Notes: generated from the sequence alone by a model not told the origin. DNA of 64,000 nt from Candidatus Paraburkholderia kirkii (GCA_001189345.1 LFKV01000025.1:1-64000); one strand, 5' to 3'; positions 18,846 through 30,350 are shown, numbered from the stretch's first letter. A program made the numbers and translations.

Positions 18846-19856
18846 CTATGCAACGATATCTTCCGTTCCCGCGACTTCCGGCGTGCCGTGACGCACGATC
18901 GTGGGCGCGGCCGTGCTCGTCGGCAGGCAGCGTTCTTCGGCGTCCTTCTGGCCTTGCAGCAACGGGCAGCGCTCGAACAGCTCGGCGGCCCAGTCGACGA
19001 ACACGCGCACCTTCGGCGACAGATGCCGGTTGTGCGGATACACCGCCGAAATCGGCATCGGCAGCGGATTCCATTGCGGCAGCACTTCGACGAGATCGCC
19101 CGCGCGCAGGTGCGGCAGGGCCATGAAGCGCGGCACCTGAATGATGCCGACGCCTTTGAGACCGCAGCTAAGGTAAGCTTTTGCGTTATTCACCGCGATC
19201 ATGCCGCGCATCTTCACTTCGATGGTTTCATCGTCGACGACGAAGTCCATGTCTATGATGCGGCCCGTGCGGCTCGAAAAATAATTCACCGCCGTGTGAT
19301 TCTGCAGATCCTCGATCGTCTTCAGCGTGCCGTTGCGTTCGAGGTATTGCGGGGCCGCGACCGTCACGCCCTGAAACACGCCGATGCGCCGCGCGACGAG
19401 ACTCGAATCCTGCAGCGTGCCCACGCGGATCACGCAATCGACGCCTTCCTGGATCAGATCGACCGGTTTGTCGCCGAAACCCATCATCAGCTCGATGTCC
19501 GGATAGCGCGTGTGGAAATCGCACAACTGCGGCATCACGATGAGCCACCCGATCGCGTCCGGCATGTCGACGCGCAGCTTGCCGTGCGGGCCCTTGCCGT
19601 TGTTCGAGAACGAGCCCTCGGCTTCCTCGATGTCCGCGAGGATGCGCACGCAGCGCTCGTAATACGCCGCACCGTCCGGCGTGAGATTGAGCCTGTGCGT
19701 CGTGCGCTGGAGCAGGCGCACGTTCAGATGCGCTTCCAGATTCTGGATGATCGTCGTGACCGAGGCGCGCGGCAGATTGAGAGTGTCCGCTGCGCGCGAA
19801 AAGCTGTTGGTGTCGACGACGCGGGTGAAGACCTGCATTGCTTGTAGCCGATCCAT
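18846..19856 (-). CDS. ceoR: LysR-type regulator, CeoR/BpeT-like
   Basis: 336 residues. The N-terminal winged helix MDRLQAMQVFTRVVDTNSFSRAADTLNLPRASVT and the LysR effector domain are intact. It is divergent from genes for a lipase-like protein, an RND membrane-fusion protein and an RND transporter. That is the ceoR-llpE-ceoAB arrangement of B. cenocepacia (bpeT-llpE-bpeEF in B. pseudomallei), in which the LysR protein activates the efflux operon on binding an inducer. The symbol rests on that synteny. All three targets are broken here, so this is a regulator whose target operon is dead. Confidence 0.75.
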   Translation of the reverse strand: MDRLQAMQVFTRVVDTNSFSRAADTLNLPRASVTTIIQNLEAHLNVRLLQRTTHRLNLTPDGAAYYERCVRILADIEEAEGSFSNNGKGPHGKLRVDMPDAIGWLIVMPQLCDFHTRYPDIELMMGFGDKPVDLIQEGVDCVIRVGTLQDSSLVARRIGVFQGVTVAAPQYLERNGTLKTIEDLQNHTAVNYFSSRTGRIIDMDFVVDDETIEVKMRGMIAVNNAKAYLSCGLKGVGIIQVPRFMALPHLRAGDLVEVLPQWNPLPMPISAVYPHNRHLSPKVRVFVDWAAELFERCPLLQGQKDAEERCLPTSTAAPTIVRHGTPEVAGTEDIVA

Positions 19857-19944
19857 GTTCTCTCACCTTTGCTTAGCGCCGCAAGGAATTAAGCGTGCGC
19901 TAAAGAATGACCGAAAAAACAATCGCAAGGGATAACCACGATTG

Positions 19945-19959
19945 TTCGGTGCGACCGAA
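19945..19959. promoter_or_regulatory. Inverted repeat, likely LysR operator
   Basis: TTCGG-TGCGA-CCGAA in the 215-bp region between the divergent LysR gene and the lipase-like gene. Spacing and position fit a LysR recognition site; function is inferred. Confidence 0.45.
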
Positions 19960-20071
19960 TTGTGTTGCCGGATTATAGGCATTTATCTAAAAAGGCGCGG
20001 ACTCCAGAATTCGCAGCATCGCAACTTACGCGTGACGGCCTTGCAGCACCGGCCGCGCACCGAGAATAACC

Positions 20072-20889
20072 ATGGCGTCACTGCTGGATCTGGAGTCGAG
20101 CCCGCGGCTGTGCATCGAAGAGGTGCGCATCACGGGGCACGCGCAGCCGATCACCCTGCGCAGCTATCGCCCCGCCTCGGACGGCACGGTCCTGCCCATC
20201 GTTCTGTACTTCCACGGCGGCGGTTTTATTCGCGGCGGACTCGACGACGCGGATATCGCCGCCGCGACGATCGCCCGCGATACGCCCGCGTGGGTCGTGT
20301 CGGTCGGCTATTCGCTCGCGCCGGCATTCCCGTTTCCGGCCGCGCCGGAGGACGGCTATCGCGCGGCGCAATGGGCGGTCGCGCATGCCCGCGCGCAGCG
20401 GCCGATCCGCAGCGCATCGGCGTGGCGGGACACGACGCGGGCGGTAATCTCGCGACCTGCGTCGCCGCGATTGCGCGCGATCGCGGAGATATTCGCATGT
20501 CCGCGCAAGCCTTGCTCGCACCGCTGCTCGATCCGAGCATGACGCGCCTCGCGGACGAACGCAAAGTGCTGTGCCACGATTTCGAGGCATGCGAATGCGC
20601 GCAGTGGTATCGCGCGTATCTGCCGAACCCTTCGCAGCGGCTGCATCCGTACGCGGCGCCGCTCGAATCGCGCCGTCTTCATGGTCTGCCGCCGGTGCTC
20701 ATCGCCAGCGCCGAACACGATCTCCTGCATATCGAAGCGGAGAAGTACGCGAGCGAGCTGATCGCGGCGGGTGTGCCGACCGAGGTCATGCGCCATTGCA
20801 AGACGTCGCATCAGGCACTTGCCGCGCACCCCGACGCGCTTGCCGACGTCGTCGCGTTCTTCAAGAAGCGGCTGACGCGCGCGAGATGA
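20072..20889 (+). pseudogene. llpE: Lipase-like alpha/beta hydrolase LlpE, frameshifted
   Basis: An alpha/beta-hydrolase-3 fold: LYFHGGGFIRGGLDDAD (oxyanion HGGG), SVGYSLAPAFPFPAAPEDGY, then after a frameshift near 20410 GVAGHDAGGNLA and the C-terminal HQAL region. Where hormone-sensitive lipases have GDSAGGN the sequence reads GHDAGGN, so Asp stands in the nucleophile position. Whether that is native to this family or a substitution is not certain. It is the first gene of the efflux operon in related species. Confidence 0.75.
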
Positions 20890-20957
20890 CCGCAAGAAAC
20901 AGCACGCAAGACACGCATCGCACAACAACAATCTCAACGCAACCGGAGCCTCTCACC

Positions 20958-22153
20958 ATGTTCTTCAATCGCAAACGCATCTACGCCGCGCTGGGCGCAA
21001 CGCTGATCGTCGCCGGCGCGGGCGGCTATACCGCCTGGCGCGGCCACGGCGACGCGGCGATGAATCAGGCGCAAGCTGTGGCGCACAGCCAGACCGCCAC
21101 GAAAGTCGACGTGGCCACGGTGATCTCGAAGACCATCACCGACTGGCAAAGCTATTCCGGCCGGCTCGAAGCGGTCGATCACGTGGACATTCGCCCGCTC
21201 GTGCCGGGCACGATCGTCGCCGTGCATTTCAAGGACGGCCAGCTCGTGAAGAAGGGCGACCCGCTCTTCACGATCGATCCGCGCCCGTACGAAGCCGAAG
21301 TGGACCGCGCGCAGGCGCAGCTCGCGGCGGCGCAGGCGCGCAACGGCTACACGTCGACGGATGCCGCACGCGCCGAGCGCCTGCTCGCGGACAACGCGAT
21401 CACCAAGCGCGACTACGACGAGAAGCAGAACGCCGCGCGCGAGGCCGTCGCCAACCTGAAGGCCGCGCAGGCCGCGCTCGAGACCGCGAAGATCAATCTC
21501 GCATACACGCACATCGTGGCGCCCGTATCGGGCCGCGTGTCGCGTGCGGAGCTCACGGTCGGCAACATTCGTGTCGACCGTCGCGAACGCGCCCTTGCTG
21601 ACGACGCTCGTCTCCGTGTCGCCGACCTACGCATCGTTCGATGTCGATGAACAGACGTATCTGCGCTATCTCGGCCGCGATGCGGGAAGCAGCGTGCCGG
21701 TGTCGCTCGGTCTTGCGAACGAGGACGGCTATTCGCGCGACGGCGTGGTCGATTCCGTCGACAACCGGCTCGATAACACCTCCGGCACGATCCGCGTGCG
21801 CGCGCTTCAACAATCCGGACGGCTCGCTCGTGCCGGGCCTCTATGCGCGCGTGAAGGTGGGCGGCGGCACGCCGCACCCGGCCGTGCTCGTCGAGGACGA
21901 GGCCATCGGCACCGATCAGGACAAGAAGTACGTGATGGTCGTCGACAAGGACAACCGCGTACAGTATCGCGAGGTTTCGCTCGGTCAGACGCACGAAGGC
22001 TTGCGTGTCATCAGCCGCGGTTTGCAGCCGGGCGAGCCCATCGTCGTGAACGGCTTGCAGCGCGTGCGTCCGAACGACGTGATCAAGGCCAACAACGTTG
22101 CGATGAACGACGGCAACGCCGCGCCCGCCGTGAAGACGGCGTCCGCGCAGTAA
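20958..22153 (+). pseudogene. ceoA: RND efflux periplasmic adaptor CeoA/BpeE-like, frameshifted
   Basis: Starts MFFNRKRIYAALGATLIVAGAG (membrane anchor), then the barrel-sandwich region SGRLEAVDHVDIRPLVPGTI, a coiled-coil hairpin (AQAQLAAAQARNGY to AALETAKINLAYTHIVAPVSGRV) and the C-terminal YREVSLGQTHEGLRVI. Two shifts, near 21570 and 21805, break the frame. The protein would link the inner-membrane RND pump to the outer-membrane channel. A second membrane-anchored ATG fits the GAGCC-containing upstream sequence poorly, so the start is by family length. Confidence 0.82.
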
Positions 22154-22182
22154 GGCGTCGTTCGCAACAGACAGAACTCGTC

Positions 22183-22658
22183 ATGAACATTTCCAAATTC
22201 TTCATCGACCACCCGATTTTCGCGGGCGTGCTATCGGTGGTCGTGCTGCTGGCGGGCATCATCGCGACGTTCAAGCTGCCGATCTCCGAGTATCCGGAAG
22301 TCGTGCCGCCTTCGGTCGTCGTGCATGCGCAGTATCCCGGCGCGAACCCGAAGGTGATCGCGGAGACCGTGGCTTTGCCGCTGGAAGAGCAGATCAACGG
22401 CGTCGAGGACATGCTCTACATGCAGTCGTAAGCCAATAGCGACGGCAACCTCACGACCACCGTCACGTTCAAGCTCGGCACCGATCCCGACAAGAACACG
22501 CAGCTCGTGCAGAACCGCGTGAACCAGGCGCTGCCGCGCCTGCCGCAGGACGTGCAGCGCCTGGGCGTGACGACCATCAAGTCCTCGCCGACGCTCACGA
22601 TGGTCGTGCACCTGAACTCGCCCAACGGCCGCTACGACATAACGTATCTGCGCAACTA
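22183..22658 (+). pseudogene. ceoB: RND efflux transporter CeoB/BpeF-like, 5' stump cut by an IS
   Basis: MNISKFFIDHPIFAGVLSVV with the first transmembrane helix, then ISEYPEVVPPSVVVHAQYPGANP, as in every RND drug pump. TAA at 22429 interrupts YMQS-stop-ANSDGNLTTTVTF, where the family has Gln, so one C-to-T change explains it. The sequence continues to TYLRNY and ends at the IS630-type element, leaving about 158 of the ~1,050 codons. It follows the adaptor by 30 bp. Confidence 0.85.
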
Positions 22659-23772
22659 CTGCGCTGCGTCATTGAATTAGCACCCTGTCTGTGTTCAGAT
22701 ACAGGTCATGGGTCAAAATGAACCTGACAGATATCGAACGTGAGCAACTGTTGTCGGCGGCGCGCAGCCGAACGGTGCGTGCGGCGGACGTGCGACGCGC
22801 AAAGTTGATCCTGATGCTCGAGGACGGCGAATCGCGCGACAGTATCATGCGCACACTGGGTTGCGATTCGCGCTTCATCGCACGCTGGTCGGGGCGCTTC
22901 CTCAGCGAGCGACTAGCCGGCATGTACGCCCGGCACCGCGGGCGGGCGCCTACGCAGCCACCGGCCAAACTGGAAGCGCGGGTGCTCAAGTGCACCCTCA
23001 AGCACAAACCCGCCGACGGTTCGACACACTGGAGTAGCTACAAGCTCGCAGCAGAACTCGGCGACGTATCGGTCTCGGCCGTGCAGCGCATCTGGCGCAA
23101 GCACGGCATCAAGCCGCAGCAGTTGGAGCGGCACATGGTCTCCAACGACCCGGACTTCGAGACCAAGGCAGCCGACGTGATCGGGCTGTACCTGAACCCG
23201 CCGGCGCACGCAGCGGTGTTCTGCGTGGACGAGAAGACCGCGATCCAGGCACTCGATCGCAAGGACCGTATGCTGCCGCTGTCGCCCGGGCGCGCCGAGA
23301 GTCACGGCTTCGAGTACAAGCGCAACGGCACGCTCAGCCTGTTCGCGGCGTTCAATACTGCCACCGGCGAGGTGCTGGGCAAGACGGTGGCGCGCCACAC
23401 CAGCGAGCAGTTCGTGGCCTTCCTGACCGACGTCGTCGCCAGCCAGCCCAAACGCCGGGAAATCCACGCGATCTGCGACAACGTCAGCAGCCATAAGACG
23501 CAGCGGGTTGCCGACTTCCTTGATGCGCAGCGCAACGTGCACCTGCACTTCACGCCGACCTACTCGTCGTGGCTCAACCAGGTGGAGAACTGGTTCTCGC
23601 GCATTCAGCGTGAAGTGATCGCTCGCGGCATCTTCACTTCGGTGAAGGATTGGGATCGCAAACTGATGCCGATACATCCGCGAACACAACAAGAACCCGA
23701 AACCGATCAAGTGGAAATATGACGATCCTTCGCGCCGGATTCGACCAGTGCCAATTCAATGACGCAATGGAC
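22659..23772 (+). mobile_element. IS630-family element, copy 1
   Basis: 1,114 bp flanked by TA on both sides, as expected for IS630. Ends are imperfect inverted repeats sharing TGCGTCATTGAATT-GCAC. The copy at 56933-58046 has the same length. Left of it is the ceoB stump and right of it the 3' half of gadB, so it sits at a rearrangement junction and not at a simple insertion. Confidence 0.87.
22718..23722 (+). CDS. IS630-family transposase, copy 1
   Basis: From MNLTDIEREQLLSAARSRTV (ATG 22718; a GTG at 22691 also opens the frame). A helix-turn-helix region is followed by the DDE core: FCVDEKTAIQAL, IHAICDNVSSHK and YSSWLNQVENWFSRIQ. After SVKDWDRKLM the frame reads PIHPRTQQEP. One base out, it would give the usual RYIREHNKNPKPIKWKYDDP ending. 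The shift is downstream of all catalytic residues and is shared with copy 2, so it may be tolerated. Confidence 0.85.
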   Translation: MNLTDIEREQLLSAARSRTVRAADVRRAKLILMLEDGESRDSIMRTLGCDSRFIARWSGRFLSERLAGMYARHRGRAPTQPPAKLEARVLKCTLKHKPADGSTHWSSYKLAAELGDVSVSAVQRIWRKHGIKPQQLERHMVSNDPDFETKAADVIGLYLNPPAHAAVFCVDEKTAIQALDRKDRMLPLSPGRAESHGFEYKRNGTLSLFAAFNTATGEVLGKTVARHTSEQFVAFLTDVVASQPKRREIHAICDNVSSHKTQRVADFLDAQRNVHLHFTPTYSSWLNQVENWFSRIQREVIARGIFTSVKDWDRKLMPIHPRTQQEPETDQVEI

Positions 23773-24414
23773 TACCAATGGGATTTCCGCCTGCCGCGCG
23801 GGCAGTCGATCAATGCGTCCGGGCACAAGTTCGGCCTTACGCCGCCCGGACTCGGCTGGGTCGTGTTTCGCGAGCGCAAGGTCTTCAACGAAGACCTGAT
23901 CTTCTACGTCAACTATCTCGGCGGCGAAATGCCTACGGCCACGCTCAATTTCAGCCGCAATGCCGCGCCCATCGCGGTGCAGTATTACCAGTTCCTGCGC
24001 CTGGGCTTCGACGGCTACAAGCACATCATAACGCATACGCTCGACAACGCGGTCAAGCTGCGCGACGAGCTGGTGAAGAGTGGCTACTTCACGATCATGA
24101 ACGAGACCCAGCGCATTCCGGTGGTCGCCGTCACGCTCGATCCAGGAGTGAAGAAGTTCAACGAGTTCGACATGTCGAACAAGGTGCGCGAGAAGGGCTG
24201 GGTGCTGTCCGCCTACTCGATGCCGCCCGACGCCGAAGAGGTGCGCAGCCTGCGCGTGGTGGTGCGCCCGCACATCAACCATAACGTCGCCATGAATTTT
24301 GCTCGCGACATCATCGGCGCCTGCGCGTATCTCGACGAGCACGGCGGCACGGCGACCGCGCCGAAGCTGCATGCCCACGTCGATCCGGAGAAGATCACGC
24401 CGGCGAAGTGCTGA
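23773..24414 (+). pseudogene. gadB: Glutamate decarboxylase, 3' half only
   Basis: Coding begins abruptly at the IS edge with YQWDFRLPR and runs without a stop for 213 codons. It includes INASGHKFGL with the PLP-binding Lys, VFRERKVFNEDLIFYVNYLGG and NFSRNAAPIAVQYYQFLRLG, to the stop at 24414. About 250 N-terminal codons are missing and no start exists. The intact enzyme converts glutamate to GABA and consumes a proton (acid resistance). No counterpart of the missing half is in the window. Confidence 0.85.
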
Positions 24415-24438
24415 GCCGCGGCACGACGACGCGCACGC

Positions 24439-24470
24439 AAAAAAATCGGGCCGCTGAAAAGCGGCCCGAT
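24439..24470 (-). terminator. Terminator of the porin gene
   Basis: ATCGGGCCGCT, loop TTTC on the minus strand, AGCGGCCCGAT, then seven T. It lies about 30 bp past the porin stop and also between it and the convergent gadB remnant. Confidence 0.85.
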
Positions 24471-24502
24471 GTCGTTCGACGCCGTGTCAGGCGATGCGCT
24501 GC

Positions 24503-25676
24503 TTAGAACTTGTGGCGGATGCCGACGCGGAACGCGAGCTGATTGTCCTCGCCCACGCCCGAGGTGCCGAAGTAGCTCGTCGACGAGCCGATCTGCGCCT
24601 GATTCTCCACGCCGTTGTTCGAACCCGATGCCTTCTGGTAGATCGCGAGCGCGTACACGTCGGTACGCTTCGAGAGCGCGTAATCGACGCTCGCGTCAAT
24701 CTGGTGCCAGTGGCCCTTGAAGTTGTCCGTCAGGCCCATTGTACGAGTAGCCGAGACCGGCCGTCAGCGCCGACGTGAAGGCGTACTTGCCGCCGATGTC
24801 GAACGCGTTGAGCTTCAAGCTCGCGCCCGTGATCGGTTCGAAGCGCGTGTTGGTCCACAGACCGAAGATGGTCGCCGAGCCGAGCGTGTAGTTCGCGCCC
24901 ACGCCGAACGTGCGCAGGTCCTTCGCGCCGCCCGTCGCGATGTTCGCGAGGTTGGTGCTGAACGCCGGCGTCGCCGCGCCCGGATAGTGGATGTCGTATG
25001 CCGCGCCGATGCCGAACGGCCCCGCCTTGTAGTTCAGGCCGAAGCTGTATGCGCGCGACGAACCGGCGACCGTGGTCGTGCCGACCGTCGTGTTCGGTGC
25101 GCCCGCGAAAGCGCCGGCCTGGTTCGAGAAGCCGTACATCGCGCCGAAGGTCACGCCGTAGAAGCTCGCGCTGCTGAACTTGACCGCGTTGTTGATGCGG
25201 CTCGAGGTCAGCTGGTCGACGTCGTTGATGTGGTACGCGTAGTTGCCCGCGACCGTCTGACCGCCGATCGAGTAGTTGCCGCTGAGGTAATCGGTCGAGA
25301 ACGAGTATTGACGGCCGAACGTGAGCGAGCCGACGTCGTTCTTCGCGAGACCGACGAACGCCTGGCGGCCGAATTCGGCGCCGCCCTGGCCGAGCGTGCC
25401 GTTGCCGCTGTTGACGCCGTTCTCCAACGTGAAGATCGCCTTCAGGCCGCCGCCCAGATCTTCAGTGCCCTTGATGCCCCAGCGGCTGCCTTGCACCACG
25501 CCGTCGTCGTACTTCCAGAGGGAGTCGCTGCCGCTGGTCCGCGCGGCGTTATTGGCGTAGTTGATACCGGCGTCGATGACGCCGTACAGCGTGACGCTGC
25601 TTTGCGCGTGCGCGGAGGTGGCGGCGAGGGTGGCAAATGCGGCGAGCGCGGCGGTCGCCAAGAGATTCTTCTTCAA
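24503..25676 (-). pseudogene. Gram-negative trimeric porin (OpcP/OmpC-like), one-base insertion
   Basis: Signal peptide MKKNLLATAALAAFATLAATSAHAQ, then SSVTLYGVIDAGINY, the standard Burkholderia porin N-terminus. Beta strands follow, with EFGRQAFVGL and LTFGRQYS. Near 24737 an extra A (TACAATG for TACATG) shifts the frame, so translation stops early. The true C-terminus, DVYALAIYQKASG to FRVGIRHKF with the terminal Phe needed for outer-membrane assembly, is in the next frame. The protein would be a general diffusion channel. Confidence 0.85.
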
Positions 25677-25932
25677 AACAAGCTCCGTGAGGCAGGTATC
25701 GCGTGGTATCGACGGTGTCGGCGTTGCCGCGCGCTCTGATGGCGCGTGTCGGCGACGGGCGCAAATGTAGCGTTCGCTAAAGAAAGAAATGTGACAGTGC
25801 TTTCATGCGGCTTGCGGTGTGTCGCGCGCGCAACAGGGCTGGCGCAAACCGTCTGCTTGTGCGTTGGCACTCGCCTGCGCGGCATCGGGGACGCGCGGTA
25901 TGCTTGCGTTTCGATGACACGCGAGCGAGATC

Positions 25933-26316
25933 ATGGACGAGACAGGAATCCGCGAACTGGAGGAGCGCCTGAAGAAGGCAATGGTGGCATTGGACGTCGA
26001 GGCGCTGGACGCGTTATTAGCCGACGACCTGAGCTTCGTGGATGCGACCGGAAAGGTCTGGACGAAAGCGGACGATCTGAACGGACATCGCTACGGCATG
26101 CAGCGCATCGAGAAGCTCGATGTCGAGGAGCAGAGCGTGCGGGTGTATGGATCGTTCGCCGTCACGGTGACGCGCGTGGCGATTTCGGGGACGTTCGCCG
26201 GCGCCCCGTTCGCGGGCAGCCTGCGCTACACGCGAACCTGGGGCGAGGTATACGATAAAAGCAGCGCCGGAACCTGGCGTGTCGTGGCCGCGCAATGCGG
26301 CCTCGCGCCTTTCTGA
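25933..26316 (+). CDS. NTF2-like (DUF4440-type) protein
   Basis: 127 residues starting MDETGIRELEERLKKAMVAL. The pattern of an N-terminal helix pair, LLADDLSFVDATGKVWTK, then beta strands with YTRTWGEVY and WRVVAAQCGLAPF, is that of small cone-shaped NTF2-like proteins. These bind small ligands or act as isomerases. No signal peptide. Intact; neighbours give no hint of the role. Confidence 0.7.
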   Translation: MDETGIRELEERLKKAMVALDVEALDALLADDLSFVDATGKVWTKADDLNGHRYGMQRIEKLDVEEQSVRVYGSFAVTVTRVAISGTFAGAPFAGSLRYTRTWGEVYDKSSAGTWRVVAAQCGLAPF

Positions 26317-26324
26317 AAGGGTGT

Positions 26325-27430
26325 TTACGCTGACAGCAGCGACCCCGTGCGATAGGCCTTCGCGCCCGCGATGCGCGCGACTTCGAGCCCCGCCGTCGCG
26401 AAGCGCGTGATGTGCGGCGCGTACATCACGCCCGAGGTCGTGCACTTGAGCGTGGTGACGGTGTCGGTGAGCGGATCGACGACGTTGGCGATCGGCTCGC
26501 TGGCCTCGACGAACGCGCCCACTTGCGCGCGGAACACGAGCACGCCCGACACACGGGAGCGACGATCGGCTCCGCGCCCGCGAGCGGCGTCGCCGGGTAG
26601 GCGAGCGGCGGCTGTTCGAGCACTGGTGCATCGATCACGCCGCGCTGGATCAGATAGTTGACGATGGCTTGTGCGTCCTTTTCGGCGAGTTCGTAGGACA
26701 CGTCGTGCTGGCTGCGCAATTCCACCGTCACCGAGATGCCGCCGTTCGGAATCGGGAAACGCTCGCCGTAGCGCTGGCGCAGATCCGACCAGCAGAAGCT
26801 GTGAATCTCGTCGAACGGATTGCCGACGGAATTCAGCGCGAGCAGCGACGCCTTCGCGTCGAGATAGCGCGCGAGCGGCTCCACTTCCTCCCAGATATCC
26901 GGATTCGTGTAGAGATGCAGGGCGGCATCGAGATCGCAGTGCAGGTCGAGCACGACGTCGGCGTCATAGGAGCGCTTCTGCAGTGCGAGGCGCTGCGATT
27001 CGAGCTCGGTGTGCGGCGTCTGCTTGTCGAGCGCTTCCTTCATTGCGGTGCGCAAGGCGAGCAGGTTCGCGTCGGCGTCCTTTCCGAGACGCGCCTCGAT
27101 GCGCGGCGCAATCAGCGCGGCGAGATCGTAGAAGTTGCGGTTGAAGTTGTGACCGCTGTTGGTTTCGACGCGGCCCATCAGCGTGCCGTGCAGATGCTGG
27201 GAGAGCCCGATCGGATTCGGTACGGGCACGATCACCACCTCGCCGCGCAGCTTACCCGCTGCCTCGAATTCGGCGAGCTGGCGGCGCAGGCGCCACGCGA
27301 CGAGCATGCCGGGCAGTTCGTCCGCATGCAGCGACGACTGGATATAGATTTTCTAGCCGCCGCCGGGGCCGTAGTGAAAGCTCGTGATGTTGCGGGAGGT
27401 GCCGAGCGTAGGCGATATCAGGGGATGATT
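26325..27430 (-). pseudogene. Succinylglutamate desuccinylase/aspartoacylase-like zinc deacylase, broken
   Basis: The pieces read ISPTLGTSRNITSFHYGP, then a TAG at about 27353, then KIYIQSSLHADELPGMLVAW (zinc ligand HADE), ADVVLDLHCDLDAALHLYT (third ligand region) and ISVTVELRSQHDVSYELAEK (Glu region). A frameshift near 26560 precedes the C-terminal barrel domain VFRAQVGAFVEASEPIANV. This family removes acyl groups from amino acids or acts on small peptides. The start is not clear, so the upper coordinate is approximate. Confidence 0.75.
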
Positions 27431-27571
27431 TCGGTGGTCGCGCGCACGCGAATGCGCGGGTCTTGCCTCTGGAAATGGCCGGGCGCCGCGGTGTCTCCGT
27501 CCGTCGGCGTCCTGTCGGACGTTCGATCTTAGCCGAAATCGGCGCGGCAGGAGCCTGATCGGCCGCGCGCC

Positions 27572-27612
27572 CAAAAAAGAAACGGGCCCCGCGCTTTGAG
27601 CGCGGAGCCCGT
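27572..27612 (-). terminator. Terminator of the amino-acid binding protein gene
   Basis: ACGGGC-CCGCGCT / AGCGCGG-GCCCGT hairpin with TTTCTTTTTT on the minus strand, about 30 bp after the stop at 27641. Confidence 0.8.
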
Positions 27613-27640
27613 GTTCAGCCGGATCGGCGTCCGTGCAGGC

Positions 27641-28434
27641 TTAGCTGCCGTACACGTCGAAGTCGAAATACTTCTTCTCGAGCTTCTTGTAGGTGCCGTC
27701 CTTGATGATGTCGGCGATCGCCTTGTCGATCTTCGCCTTCAGATCCGTGTCTTCCTTGCGCAGACCGATGCCCGCGCCGTTGCCGAGGATCTTCGGATCG
27801 ACGATGTCCTTGCCCGCGAAGTCGTAACCCGCGCCGCGCAGCGTCTTGAGGAAGCCGATTTCCGCTTGCACGGCGTCCTGCAGCGTCGCGTCGAGGCGGC
27901 CCGAGGTCAGGTCGGCGTAGACCTGGTCCTGGTTCTGGTACGGCGTGACCGTCACGCCCTTCGGCACCCAGTAGGTCTTCGCGTAGGTTTCCTGGATCGT
28001 GCCCTGCTCGACGCCGACGTTCTTGCCCTTCAGGCTTTCAGCCGTCGGCAGGATATTGCTGCCCTTTTTCGCGACGAGGCGCGTCGGCGTGTTGAAGAGC
28101 TTGCTGGAGAAGGCGATCTGCTCGGTGCGTTGCGGCGTCATCGACATCGACGAGAGCACGCCGTCGAACTTCTTCGCCTTGAGCGCGGGGATCATGCCGT
28201 CGAAGTCGTTCTCCACCCACACGCACTTGGCCTTCAGGCGCGCGCAGATCCCGTTGCCGAGATCGATGTCGAAACCGACCAGCTTGCCGTCGGAACCCTT
28301 GGATTCGAACGGGGATAGCTTGCGTCGACGCCGAAGCGGATCGTCGAATAGTCCTTCGCAAGCGCCGGCGTGACGGCGGTGAGCGACGTGGCGGCGAGGA
28401 GGGACATCGTCAGTGCCGCGAGCAGTTTCTTCAC
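27641..28434 (-). pseudogene. Polar amino-acid ABC transporter substrate-binding protein (HisJ/ArgT-like), one frameshift
   Basis: Signal peptide MKKLLAALTMSLLAATSLTAVTPALA, then YSTIRFGVDASYP. A C is missing from the run near 28318 (CCCCG for the codons PPFES), which shifts the frame. The remaining ~210 residues are well kept in the other frame (VENDFDGMIPALKAKKFDG, SKLFNTPTRLVAKKG, GVEQGTIQETYAKTYW, LGNGAGIGLRKED). It would bind a basic amino acid in the periplasm. The permease and ATPase genes are not adjacent. A single indel in a C run could also be a sequencing error. Confidence 0.8.
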
Positions 28435-28586
28435 TATTTTAACTCCAGAAGGTAGTCAGTTCGGCCCGGAAGGTCTCGTATCCGGGCGTCCGGCGCGTGT
28501 TGGGCGCCGGAGCGTGGCATTCCGCGGATCGTGTCCGCTCAGAATCGGCAGAAGGTTACCAAGCCAAAAATTTTGGGGAGCTAGTG

Positions 28587-28609
28587 AAAGCCCCGATAGC
28601 GGGGGCTTT
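28587..28609. terminator. Possible terminator hairpin
   Basis: AAAGCCCC-GATAGC-GGGGGCTTT between the exporter relic and the binding-protein gene. There is no long T run, so termination is uncertain. A tandem 14-bp duplication (28620-28647) follows it. Confidence 0.4.
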
Positions 28610-28619
28610 AGAGTCTTTC

Positions 28620-28647
28620 CTCGCGCGGGTCCCCTCGCGCGGGTCCC
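28620..28647. repeat. Tandem 14-bp duplication
   Basis: CTCGCGCGGGTCCC occurs twice in succession just downstream of the exporter relic stop. Confidence 0.85.
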
Positions 28648-28650
28648 GGT

Positions 28651-30263
<1,613 letters not shown>

Positions 30264-30322
30264 TCAGGCGGATTGAAATTAATTAATGTGTAAGTTAATA
30301 TAGCCGTTGACAGTCGGCGAGT

Positions 30323-30350
30323 CAATTTCGATATGGCAATTTCGATATGG
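30323..30350. repeat. Tandem 14-bp duplication over the TetR start
   Basis: CAATTTCGATATGG is repeated head to tail. It creates two ATG codons (30333 and 30347) in different frames; only the second reads into TetR. Confidence 0.85.
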
